A stretch of DNA of 8,379 nucleotides from CAZTII01 sp964613305 (GCA_964613305.1 CAZTII010000072.1:1-8379), one strand, 5' to 3'. Counted from the first letter of the stretch, positions 1 through 6,847 are shown. Notes: generated from the sequence alone by a model not told the origin. Numbers and translations are program-made.

Positions 1-15
1 TCTATATTTTGATTT

Positions 16-474
16 TTATCCTTTATTTTTCATTTGTGGGGTGTGAACAGTAACCCAATAACTATAGTTTAGTAAGGAAACAATCGTATAAAATTTTTTC
101 TTCGATATGCCTGTAGGAATAGTTACACCTGTTACCAAAGAAAAAGTTTCATCGCATAATAAAAAGATTAACAATCCCTTTATTTTTCCTAGTCCTTTGT
201 ATTGTTCTAAAAGTGAAAGGCCATAAAAAAAGTGACGGGCATTCACCAATAAACTAAGAAAAAAAGCTTCCAACGGTAAAAATGGACCTAACAATAGTGG
301 AATAGCCGCAAATTGCATACTTCCACAAAAGGCTACGCTGCTCATTAAAAAAGATACCCACCAACTAAATCCTTGACATGACATTAACAATCCGTACGTA
401 ATTCCTAACACCATAAAACCTGCTAATACAGGAAAAGTATACGGTATAATTAATAATAAACTTTCTTTTTTCAT
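16..474 (-). CDS. azlC: AzlC family branched-chain amino acid exporter subunit, C-terminally truncated
   Basis: The 152-residue product resembles AzlC, the large subunit of AzlCD-type permeases that export branched-chain amino acids (and the toxic analogue azaleucine). Supporting segments are GITYGLL near the N-terminus, CGSMQFAAIPLL, NARHFFYGLSL and the DETFSL motif, all set among hydrophobic helices. Family members are usually about 230-250 residues. Here similarity stops just after NYSYWV, and a short unrelated tail (HTPQMKNKG) follows before the stop, so roughly 80 residues including the last helices are missing. The other two frames also close within about 35 nt, so a simple frameshift does not rescue it. 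I place the start at the ATG at 474: GGAGAA (487-482) lies 7 nt upstream, inside the end of ftsQ, and the gene begins 4 nt after the ftsQ stop. The longer 519 start would overlap ftsQ and has no support. The partner azlD is not in the window. The gene is probably non-functional, or split by an insertion just outside the window. Confidence 0.75.
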   Translation of the reverse strand: MKKESLLLIIPYTFPVLAGFMVLGITYGLLMSCQGFSWWVSFLMSSVAFCGSMQFAAIPLLLGPFLPLEAFFLSLLVNARHFFYGLSLLEQYKGLGKIKGLLIFLLCDETFSLVTGVTIPTGISKKKFYTIVSLLNYSYWVTVHTPQMKNKG

Positions 475-478
475 CGTA

Positions 479-1402
479 TTATTCTCCAATCGGTATAGGT
501 ATTTTAAAGCCATGTTCATCTAATATAGGCGTACCATTACTATCAACATAATATTTCTTTACAATCAAATCTCCATATTTATTACGAATAAAAGCACCGG
601 TATTGTCTGTCCAATATTCTACCGGATTATTTACAACGTTCCATGGACATTCTGATGTATACACCGTTTGTAAATTATCACTACTATAAATACAGGCACC
701 TTTTTTTGTTATTTTTTCTGAAATCTTATCATAATTATTAATACTCTCTAAAGAATAAAAACTAGCAAAGAAAAAATTACCATCTTGCATAATGCATTGA
801 ATATTGTTCGCATCATATTTTAATGGATATTTAATTATTTCAGAAATATTCACAATCATCTCACGTTCTATTTTATTTAAAGCAATGATGAGTGATTGAA
901 GTGATTCATCCGTATCAAAACCTTGAACTGATGGAACTTTACCAATTAAAAATAAAAATTCATCGTCCATATCAACTAATGTTCCATCTTCTACAAGAAT
1001 AGTAGGTTTATCACTGATCAAATAACCTAATACACGTTTTTCTTCAATTGTAATTGTTACAATTCCTTGACGTGATATAGTTACTGAAGATTTTTTTATA
1101 AACGGCGATTTTTCAATTTTATTTTCAATCAGTTGAGGAATAACTAAAAATATTCTTTTTTGTTGCTTAATAGTAGAAAAATTAATCACATAATCACTTG
1201 TTAACACTTGATTTCCATTAACGTGTATTCCTTTGATGCGATATGAATCACTTACCATTATCCAATAAACAATGACAAAAAAGCTACAAATAATAGCACT
1301 AATAAATACAATTCGTTTTGTTTTATGAAACTCTTGTTTAATGCGAAAATTTTTTACACGATTAAAAATCGTTTCTATAGCGTCATTATCTATATCTTTC
1401 AT
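479..1402 (-). CDS. ftsQ: Cell division protein FtsQ/DivIB
   Basis: This is a bitopic membrane protein of the divisome (DivIB in Gram-positives). It works with FtsL/DivIC to control septal peptidoglycan synthesis. The 307 residues show a charged cytoplasmic N-terminus (1-30), one transmembrane helix (about 31-50), and a POTRA domain at about 54-122 opening with the typical IKGIHVNGN and ending in ITIEEKRVLGYL. A beta domain (about 124-235) and a polar C-terminal tail (about 250-307) follow. The start ATG overlaps the murB stop as ATGA (1399-1402). No good Shine-Dalgarno sequence lies at the right distance, so translation is probably coupled to murB. It follows murG and murB, the usual Firmicute cell-wall/division order, but ftsA and ftsZ do not come next: an AzlC gene does. 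Identification rests on topology, POTRA pattern and neighbours, since FtsQ sequences are poorly conserved. Confidence 0.88.
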   Translation of the reverse strand: MKDIDNDAIETIFNRVKNFRIKQEFHKTKRIVFISAIICSFFVIVYWIMVSDSYRIKGIHVNGNQVLTSDYVINFSTIKQQKRIFLVIPQLIENKIEKSPFIKKSSVTISRQGIVTITIEEKRVLGYLISDKPTILVEDGTLVDMDDEFLFLIGKVPSVQGFDTDESLQSLIIALNKIEREMIVNISEIIKYPLKYDANNIQCIMQDGNFFFASFYSLESINNYDKISEKITKKGACIYSSDNLQTVYTSECPWNVVNNPVEYWTDNTGAFIRNKYGDLIVKKYYVDSNGTPILDEHGFKIPIPIGE

Positions 1403-2298
1403 AGAAAATTAAATTTCTCGACTTCCATTACTAATTCTTCATTAAAGTTATTTTTCGCATCTCGTTGTATTTCTTCTACTAAGCTTAAAAAATCGGTAGC
1501 TGTCGCTGCTTTAACATTAATTATAAAATTCGTATGTTTTTCACTTACCTTAGCACCACCAATTTGTTTTCCACGATAGCCAAGATTTTCAATTATTTTC
1601 CAAGTATGATTATTTTCAGGATTTTTAAAAACACTTCCTGCACTTGGATATTCTAGTGGTTGAGAAGTCAAACGTCGTTTTCTTCTAGAATCCATTGTTT
1701 CACGAATATCATCAGAATTACTTTTTTCTAATCGATACTTCACTGCCACAATTAACCAATCTCGATGATGATGAAAAATTGATGTTCGATAATTAAATTG
1801 ACACTCTTCATGAGTGATCCATTGTAAATGCTTATCTTTAAGAATTAATACTTCTTCAATAACATCTTTCATATGACTTTTATATGCCCCAGCATTCATA
1901 AAACATGTTCCACCTACTGTGGCTGGAATACCTGAAGCAAATTCTAATCCTGATAAACCACGTTTCATCGCTTCTGTTGACATATGAATAATCGAACAAC
2001 CGGCAGAAGCAATCAAATTAGTGTCCGTAAAATAAAAATCATTGATTGAACGATCCAATTTTATAATAATGCCATGAAATGGTTCATCAGAGCATAATAC
2101 ATTGCTTCCCTTGCCTAATACTTTATAAGGTATTTTACTGTCAACGATGCATGTAAAAGCCTCAATCAACGCCAAATAACTAGTTGGATAAACTACAGCG
2201 TCAGCAATGCCACCAATCCTTAGCGTTGTTAGCTTTGATAAAGGTACGTTTCGATCAACTTTGCACGTACTCATTAATTTATTGATTAAATATTCCAT
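1399..2298 (-). CDS. murB: UDP-N-acetylenolpyruvoylglucosamine reductase MurB
   Basis: MurB is the cytosolic FAD enzyme that uses NADPH to reduce UDP-GlcNAc-enolpyruvate to UDP-MurNAc, the second committed step of peptidoglycan precursor synthesis. Visible signatures are TTLRIGG near the N-terminus, the FAD-binding LGKGSNVL and SGIPATVGG with FMNAGAY, the NYRTSIF motif carrying the active-site Arg, and SAGSVFKNP containing the proton-donor Ser. The C-terminal Glu region reads EELVMEVE, looser than the usual LEPEV pattern. Length is normal for the short (type II) Firmicute form. I choose the ATG at 2298 (299 residues) because TAGGTG (2310-2305) lies 6 nt upstream. The longer GTG start at 2307 would sit inside that ribosome binding site. 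The gene overlaps the end of murG by about 20 nt and overlaps ftsQ by 4 nt, implying translational coupling through murG-murB-ftsQ. Confidence 0.95.
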   Translation of the reverse strand: MEYLINKLMSTCKVDRNVPLSKLTTLRIGGIADAVVYPTSYLALIEAFTCIVDSKIPYKVLGKGSNVLCSDEPFHGIIIKLDRSINDFYFTDTNLIASAGCSIIHMSTEAMKRGLSGLEFASGIPATVGGTCFMNAGAYKSHMKDVIEEVLILKDKHLQWITHEECQFNYRTSIFHHHRDWLIVAVKYRLEKSNSDDIRETMDSRRKRRLTSQPLEYPSAGSVFKNPENNHTWKIIENLGYRGKQIGGAKVSEKHTNFIINVKAATATDFLSLVEEIQRDAKNNFNEELVMEVEKFNFL

Positions 2299-3385
2299 TA
2301 TTTTCACCTATTAATTGTTCTATCCACACAATCATCTCATCACTTGCGGTTGCTTTGCTAAGTGATTTTGCTTTTTGTGACATTGTTTCTCTTAATGCTT
2401 TATCACGAATCAATTGTTCTATTTTCTCTTTTAAAACCTTGCTTGTACACTCTTTTTCTTCTAATAACATCGCTGCTCCAATGGAAGATAAGGCCATAGC
2501 ATTGTGCCATTGATGATTCAAAGGAACATATGGGCTTGGTACTAAAATAGAAGCAATTGCCACTTCACATAGCTCAGCAATTGTCGTTGCACCTGCTCGA
2601 GATACAAGAACATCGCTACAAGCCATCATTTGCAACCCATCTATGTACGGTACAACATGAACATGACTAGGAAACGATGCATTACGAATAAAATTATCAT
2701 ATCCTTTTCTTCCAGTAGCACAAACCAATTGGTATTCTTTACTGTCATGTTGTAAACACACTTGTTTTAACTGTTCATTAACACTAGATGAACCTAACGA
2801 TCCCATTACCATAAACACGGTTAACATTGTTTCATCCAACTTGTGTTGTTTCATAAAAGTACTATTTTTCTTTATTAAGCTAGCTTCACTAGCTCTTGGA
2901 TTTCCTAAAATTTTTGTTTTATTCAACGGAAATTGTTGTTTATTTTGTTCATAAGAACCTACACACGCATCCACAAAAGGAGCTAAAAATAAATTAGCTT
3001 TACCTGCAATACTATTTTGTTCATGAATCATCGTTTTAATACGCAAACGTTTTGCTGCTAAAATAGGAGCTACACTAATGTAATTTCCAAAACCAATAAC
3101 AATATCTGGTTTAAATTGTTTAAATTTATCATAGCATTGACGATAACCTTTCATTAAATTAATCAATGAAGAAACCTTCTTACTTAGTTTACCATTTCCG
3201 CTACTTGATGATATCGCAAAATAAGGATATCCCGCTTTCGGAATTTCAGTCGCTTCTAAACGATTTGTTGATCCGACAAATAAAAATTCCATCCCTGGAT
3301 GTTTATTTTGCATGGCAGAACAAAGTGCTAAAGCCGGATAAATATGTCCACCGGTACCACCGGTCGCTATACACACACGCATCAT
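2279..3385 (-). CDS. murG: UDP-GlcNAc:lipid I N-acetylglucosaminyltransferase MurG
   Basis: MurG is a peripheral membrane GT-B glycosyltransferase on the cytoplasmic face. It adds GlcNAc to lipid I to form lipid II, the final intracellular step of peptidoglycan precursor synthesis. Motifs in order are the N-terminal glycine loop GGTGGHIYPALAL (residues 8-20), the acceptor-side loop GFGNYIS, HEQNSIAGKANL, GNPRAS, the third loop GSLGSSSVNE, then SRAGATTIAEL and SPYVPLNHQWHNA in the UDP-GlcNAc-binding C-terminal domain. At 368 residues the length is typical. Two glycine-loop positions differ from the common forms: GGYV reads GNYI, and GGSxGA reads MGSLGS. Two ATGs stand in tandem (3385 and 3382). 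GAGGAG at 3396-3391 is 5 nt from the first and 8 nt from the second, so either could be used. murB follows with an overlap. The gene lies 56 nt after the small membrane gene, with a possible weak promoter in that gap. Confidence 0.95.
   Translation of the reverse strand: MMRVCIATGGTGGHIYPALALCSAMQNKHPGMEFLFVGSTNRLEATEIPKAGYPYFAISSSSGNGKLSKKVSSLINLMKGYRQCYDKFKQFKPDIVIGFGNYISVAPILAAKRLRIKTMIHEQNSIAGKANLFLAPFVDACVGSYEQNKQQFPLNKTKILGNPRASEASLIKKNSTFMKQHKLDETMLTVFMVMGSLGSSSVNEQLKQVCLQHDSKEYQLVCATGRKGYDNFIRNASFPSHVHVVPYIDGLQMMACSDVLVSRAGATTIAELCEVAIASILVPSPYVPLNHQWHNAMALSSIGAAMLLEEKECTSKVLKEKIEQLIRDKALRETMSQKAKSLSKATASDEMIVWIEQLIGENNGIFNQ
2305..2310 (-). promoter_or_regulatory. Ribosome binding site deciding the murB start
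   Basis: TAGGTG is followed by a 6-nt spacer and then ATG at 2298. It lies within the 3' end of murG. It argues for the ATG at 2298 over the GTG at 2307, whose first codon is part of this site. Confidence 0.6.
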
Positions 3386-3403
3386 ATCAACTCCTCGGAT
3401 GAA

Positions 3404-3432
3404 ATTATATCACAGTGCTTACAATTATAGAA
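3404..3432 (-). promoter_or_regulatory. Possible weak extended -10 promoter ahead of murG
   Basis: On the minus strand the sequence TG-A-TATAAT (3412-3404) is a consensus -10 with the extended TGn. The hexamer 17 nt upstream (TTCTAT, 3432-3427) matches TTGACA poorly. The predicted start would be near 3397, only about 12 nt before the murG ATG and right at its ribosome binding site. It could give the cell-wall block its own expression, but the very short leader makes it doubtful. Confidence 0.3.
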
Positions 3433-3441
3433 GAAAAATTA

Positions 3442-3651
3442 CTATTCTGTTTCTCTTTGCTCCATCAGTTTCGATTCAATAATGAAATTTGTTATTCGTG
3501 GATTAATTGTTATTAGGATGATTAACATTATAATAAATTGAATAAGATAACTACCATTAAATATACTAAAAACAATATTTAATACGATCATTTCTACAAT
3601 AAATAACATAATATAAATTAAAAATACAATAGTAAAATATAGTGTTTTCAT
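3442..3651 (-). CDS. Small two-helix membrane protein of unknown function
   Basis: I do not recognise this family. The 69-residue product is strongly hydrophobic. A first helix spans about residues 4-28, a short polar turn (NGS) sits near 32-34, a second helix runs about 35-49, and the C-terminal tail is charged and ends KLMEQRETE. The strong Ile/Leu bias makes it AT-rich. I choose the ATG at 3651 because GAAGG (3664-3660) lies 8 nt upstream. This start falls 2 nt after the ruvB stop. A GTG at 3666 would add five residues but has no ribosome binding site of its own. The gene sits between ruvB and murG in the same direction and is probably cotranscribed with ruvAB. A short hydrophobic ORF could be spurious, but the ribosome binding site, the near-zero spacing and the charged tail after the second helix favour a real gene. 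Confidence 0.65.
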   Translation of the reverse strand: MKTLYFTIVFLIYIMLFIVEMIVLNIVFSIFNGSYLIQFIIMLIILITINPRITNFIIESKLMEQRETE

Positions 3652-3652
3652 T

Positions 3653-4651
3653 TTATATACCTTCACTTATAGGAATATTTAAGTGGTTGTATGCTTGTAT
3701 GGTCGCAACACGTCCACGAAGTGTACGATTAACAAAACCAATTTGAATTAAATATGGCTCATAAACATCTTCAAGTGTCATCGATTCCTCACTGATTGAA
3801 GTTGCTAGAGTATCTAATCCTACAGGTCCACCATTAAAACGCTCAATAAGTGCCGTTAAATAACGGATATCAACATCATCCAAACCAAGTGAATCAACCT
3901 TTAGTTTTTCTAAGGATATTTTTGCAATATCAATCGAAATAAATCCATCATTAAATACTTGAGCAAAATCTCGCACTCGTCGTAATAGTCGATTGGCGAT
4001 TCGCGGTGTTCCCCGTGATCGCTTCGCAATTTCAATCGTCGCATCATCATCAATCGTCACTTGATATACTCTCGCTGTTCGACGGACAATATCGGATAAT
4101 TGCTCAATAGTATAATATTCTAATTTTGAAATAATTCCAAAACGATCGCGAAGTGGCGCAGTTAAATCACCTGCACGTGTTGTTGCACCAACAAGGGTAA
4201 ATGGTGGTAAATCTAATCGAATCGATCGCACTGAAGCATCTTTGCCGACGACAACATCAATATAAAAATCTTCCATTGCTGGATACAACACTTCTTCTAC
4301 AACTTTAGGAAGACGATGAATTTCATCGATAAACAATACATCTCCTGGTTCTAAAGAGCTTAAAATAGCCGCTAAATCACCGGTTTTTTCAATACTTGGA
4401 CCACTACACGTACGAACTTTACCTTTCATCTCATGTGCGATAATATACGATAACGTTGTCTTACCAAGACCTGGAGGTCCATACAACAACACATGATCGA
4501 GTGTTTCCGAACGTGATAAAGCCGCTTGAATAAAGATAGCTAAATTACTTTTCAAACTATCTTGACCAACGTATTCACTTAGACTTAAAGGACGAAGTGA
4601 TTCTTCATCGTCCGTTAAATTTAATGATGATGTCATTAAGCGAGTATCCAT
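3653..4651 (-). CDS. ruvB: Holliday junction branch migration ATPase RuvB
   Basis: RuvB is the hexameric AAA+ motor that, loaded by RuvA onto Holliday junctions, drives branch migration during recombinational repair. In the 332-residue product the visible motifs are Walker A GPPGLGKT (58-65), Walker B LFIDEIH (106-112), sensor 1 GATTRAG (155-161), the arginine-finger segment APLRDRFG (165-172) and sensor 2 GTPRIANRLLRR (214-225). A C-terminal winged-helix domain (about 255-332) contains the conserved EPYLIQIGF and RTLRGR. All key motifs are intact. I start it at the ATG at 4651, with AGGAGGAG (4665-4658) just upstream. A TTG at 4654 would add one residue and is unlikely. It follows ruvA by 12 nt, and its ribosome binding site overlaps the ruvA stop codon, so the two subunits are likely made together. 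Confidence 0.97.
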   Translation of the reverse strand: MDTRLMTSSLNLTDDEESLRPLSLSEYVGQDSLKSNLAIFIQAALSRSETLDHVLLYGPPGLGKTTLSYIIAHEMKGKVRTCSGPSIEKTGDLAAILSSLEPGDVLFIDEIHRLPKVVEEVLYPAMEDFYIDVVVGKDASVRSIRLDLPPFTLVGATTRAGDLTAPLRDRFGIISKLEYYTIEQLSDIVRRTARVYQVTIDDDATIEIAKRSRGTPRIANRLLRRVRDFAQVFNDGFISIDIAKISLEKLKVDSLGLDDVDIRYLTALIERFNGGPVGLDTLATSISEESMTLEDVYEPYLIQIGFVNRTLRGRVATIQAYNHLNIPISEGI

Positions 4652-4657
4652 CAAATT

Positions 4658-4665
4658 CTCCTCCT
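4658..4665 (-). promoter_or_regulatory. Strong ribosome binding site of ruvB
   Basis: AGGAGGAG is centred about 8 nt before the ATG at 4651 and overlaps the TAG stop of ruvA. It fixes the ruvB start at 4651 rather than the TTG one codon earlier. Confidence 0.75.
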
Positions 4666-5230
4666 ATTTTTTTCTTACAAGGTATTGAAGTGCAAGTTTT
4701 AAATATTCGTCACTTGAAACAGCAGATGATTGTTTTAATTGCGGTATAATTGCTTGAATTTCAGTACTTTTATACCCTAAATGTTTTAAACCTTCTAATG
4801 CATCCATTAATGCATTATTATTTTCATCCTTATTCTCTTGTACAAGTTTTCCGGATAAATCTAAAATAATTTGACTTGCAGTTTTTGCTCCAACCCCTGG
4901 CAATGATTTTAATGAGTTTAGATTTTTATCTTCAATCATCATAATTAATTGTTCAACATCACATTTTGATAATATATTCATTCCTGTTTTAGGACCAATT
5001 CCTTTAACACTAATTAATTTATTAAAGAATTCTACATCTTTTAAGGAAATAAATCCAAATAAACTAATTTCATCTTCACGAACATGATGATACGTATAAA
5101 TAGTCATCACATCATTTATTTTTACTTGATGTGTTTTATTAAAATAAACGCGATAGCCAATACCTTGATTATCAATAAGTACATAATCCATACCAATCGC
5201 TACAATAGTACCTTTTATATAAGCAATCAT
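4664..5230 (-). CDS. ruvA: Holliday junction branch migration complex subunit RuvA
   Basis: RuvA binds the four-way junction as a tetramer and recruits RuvB. The 188 residues show the N-terminal OB fold (about 1-64, with GIGYRV at 23-28 and the REDEISLFGF strand at 51-60, whose acidic residues match the junction-separating pin). Two helix-hairpin-helix DNA-binding motifs follow: VKGIGPKTG (75-83) and LPGVGAKTA (110-118). After an acidic, Asn-rich linker comes the RuvB-contacting domain III (about 139-188) with ALEGLKHLGYKSTE. Length is slightly short of the usual 190-205. The ATG at 5230 lies 2 nt after the obgE stop, with only a modest GGAAT-type ribosome binding site, so coupling to obgE is likely. 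Firmicutes lack RuvC and use RecU as resolvase. No resolvase gene is present here. Confidence 0.97.
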   Translation of the reverse strand: MIAYIKGTIVAIGMDYVLIDNQGIGYRVYFNKTHQVKINDVMTIYTYHHVREDEISLFGFISLKDVEFFNKLISVKGIGPKTGMNILSKCDVEQLIMMIEDKNLNSLKSLPGVGAKTASQIILDLSGKLVQENKDENNNALMDALEGLKHLGYKSTEIQAIIPQLKQSSAVSSDEYLKLALQYLVRKK

Positions 5231-5232
5231 AC

Positions 5233-6510
5233 TTATTCCGTATATTCAAATTGATAATCTTCAATCGTTACAATATCGCCTTCTTTAGCGCCTGCTTCTT
5301 TTAAAGCTTCATCAACTCCCATTTTACGCAACGTTACCGCAAAGCGCATAATATCTTCTTCACGATCAAAATTAATTGTTCTAAATAAACGAGCAACACG
5401 TTTTCCTTCACAACGCCAATTACCGTTTCCTAAATTAGCAATTCTGAATGGTTCTTCTTCTTTTTCATAACGATATGTTACATGTTCTTCACGATAATCT
5501 TCATCCAAACTTACAGTTGGAATGGTTGCTAATAAATCTGCAACACGATATAAAACTTCTTGTAATCCTTCATGAATTAGTGTCATTGTTTCAAACACTT
5601 CAACATCTGGATATGCTTGTTTAAATCGTGCAAGATTTTCTTCAGCTCCATCAACATCCATTTTATTCGCAACGACAACTTGTGGACGTTCACTTAATTT
5701 AAATTTGTATTCTTTTAATTCTGCATTGATAATCGCATAGTCTTCTACTGGATCGCGATGATCAATTGCTCCCATATCTATTATATGAATTAAAACACGG
5801 GTTCTTTCAATATGTTTTAAAAATTGAGTTCCAAGCCCTTTTCCTTGACTTGCTCCTTCAATTAATCCTGGCATATCGGCAAGAACAAAACTACGACCAT
5901 CACTTACTTCAACAACGCCAAGATTTGGAATGATTGTGGTAAATGGATAATCAGCGATTTCTGGTTTAGCTTTAGATACAACAGATAAAAAGGTCGATTT
6001 CCCAACACTTGGAAAACCAACTAATCCAACATCCGCAAGTAGTTTTAATTCCACTTGAACGTCTTTTTCATCCCCTAATTCTCCTGGTTCCGCATATTCA
6101 GGTGCGCTATTTCTACTTGAAGCAAAACGATAATTACCTCTTCCACCACGTCCGCCACTAACGATAACTGCACGTTGGCCAACATGAACTAAGTCAGCTA
6201 AATACAATCCAGTCTTTAAATCTTTTACCAGAGTTCCCGGTGGAACTTTTACAATAATATCCTCACCATTAGCCCCATGCATTTTACTACCTTTACCATT
6301 TCCACCCGATTCAGCACGATATTTACGGTTGTAACGTAAATCTAACAGTGTTGTTTTATTCGTATCAACTTCAAAAATAACACTTCCTCCATTACCTCCA
6401 TCACCACCAGCTGGACCACCCATGGAAACATATTTTTCACGACGAAAAGCAACAACTCCGTTGCCACCATCTCCCGCTTTTACATTTAGTTTGACGCTAT
6501 CAATAAACAT
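5233..6510 (-). CDS. obgE: GTPase ObgE/CgtA, 50S assembly factor
   Basis: Obg is an essential, slow GTPase that binds the 50S subunit during late assembly and has been linked to (p)ppGpp and stress signalling. The 425 residues split into the glycine-rich Obg fold (1-158, with KAGDGGNG and GGPAGGDGGNGG), the G domain (about 159-330) and a Gram-positive-type OCT C-terminal domain (about 345-425, with FRIANLGNGNWRCEG). G-domain motifs are G1 GFPSVGKS (165-172), the switch I Thr pair in YPFTT (188-192), G3 DMPG (212-215) followed by LIEGA, and G4 NKMD (282-285). The G5 position, normally SAV before xxEGL, reads MTL (309-311) and is degenerate. The ATG at 6510 has AGGAGG (6521-6516) 5 nt upstream. 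The gene follows rpmA after a terminator-like hairpin and is followed by ruvA after 2 nt. Confidence 0.97.
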   Translation of the reverse strand: MFIDSVKLNVKAGDGGNGVVAFRREKYVSMGGPAGGDGGNGGSVIFEVDTNKTTLLDLRYNRKYRAESGGNGKGSKMHGANGEDIIVKVPPGTLVKDLKTGLYLADLVHVGQRAVIVSGGRGGRGNYRFASSRNSAPEYAEPGELGDEKDVQVELKLLADVGLVGFPSVGKSTFLSVVSKAKPEIADYPFTTIIPNLGVVEVSDGRSFVLADMPGLIEGASQGKGLGTQFLKHIERTRVLIHIIDMGAIDHRDPVEDYAIINAELKEYKFKLSERPQVVVANKMDVDGAEENLARFKQAYPDVEVFETMTLIHEGLQEVLYRVADLLATIPTVSLDEDYREEHVTYRYEKEEEPFRIANLGNGNWRCEGKRVARLFRTINFDREEDIMRFAVTLRKMGVDEALKEAGAKEGDIVTIEDYQFEYTE

Positions 6511-6527
6511 ATGTACCTCCTCTATTT

Positions 6528-6557
6528 AAAAGCCCCCACTTACACTTGGGAGCTTTT
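6528..6557 (-). terminator. Terminator-like or attenuating hairpin between rpmA and obgE
   Basis: On the minus-strand transcript AAAAGCUCCCA (6557-6547) pairs with UGGGGGCUUUU (6538-6528). This makes an 11-bp stem with one G-U pair and an 8-nt loop. The four terminal U residues belong to the stem and no further U-run follows, so termination is probably partial. The hairpin lies just after the rpmA stop and about 6 nt before the obgE ribosome binding site. It would suit lowering obgE-ruvAB expression relative to the ribosomal proteins, or protecting the rpmA 3' end. Confidence 0.6.
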
Positions 6558-6559
6558 AG

Positions 6560-6844
6560 TTATGCTTGTGGATAAACCGATACTTTTGATCGAGTTTTTC
6601 CAAGACGTTCAAATTTTACAATTCCGTCAATTAGGGCAAATAAAGTATCATCGCCACCACGACCAACATTTGTTCCCGGATGCATCTTAGTACCACGTTG
6701 GCGGTAAAGAATTGAACCGGCAGTCGCAAATTGACCATCTGCTTTTTTAGAACCTAAACGTTTGGAATGAGAATCACGACCATTACGTGTCGAACCTACT
6801 CCCTTTTTCGACGCAAATAATTGTATGTCTAATCTAAATTTCAT
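6560..6844 (-). CDS. rpmA: 50S ribosomal protein L27 (bL27), with Prp-cleaved N-terminal extension
   Basis: L27 lies near the peptidyl-transferase centre of the 50S subunit, with its N-terminus reaching toward the tRNA CCA ends. The 94 residues include the family core: KKGVGSTRNGRDS, GSILYRQRGTKMHPG, NVGRGGDDTLFAL. Ahead of this is an extension ending in IQLFA before SKKG. It corresponds to the Firmicute LQFFA extension that Prp removes between Ala and Ser, here between residues 11 and 12. The second position of the usual FFA is Leu-Phe-Ala here, a mild variation. The ATG at 6844 has AGGAGGTG (6858-6851) upstream, overlapping the prp stop region. Its processing protease, prp, is the gene immediately before it. 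Confidence 0.97.
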   Translation of the reverse strand: MKFRLDIQLFASKKGVGSTRNGRDSHSKRLGSKKADGQFATAGSILYRQRGTKMHPGTNVGRGGDDTLFALIDGIVKFERLGKTRSKVSVYPQA

Positions 6845-6847
6845 GGT

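Noticed and set aside
16..60. Repair of azlC by a single frameshift
   Set aside because: I read the other two minus frames from the end of the homology; both meet stops within about 35 nt and neither restores the family sequence.
1325..1579. Plus-strand open frame of 84 residues
   Set aside because: It lies antisense across the ftsQ-murB junction, has no family resemblance and is a shadow of those genes.
3166..3402. Plus-strand open frame of 78 residues
   Set aside because: It is antisense to the conserved N-terminus of murG, with no recognisable protein features.
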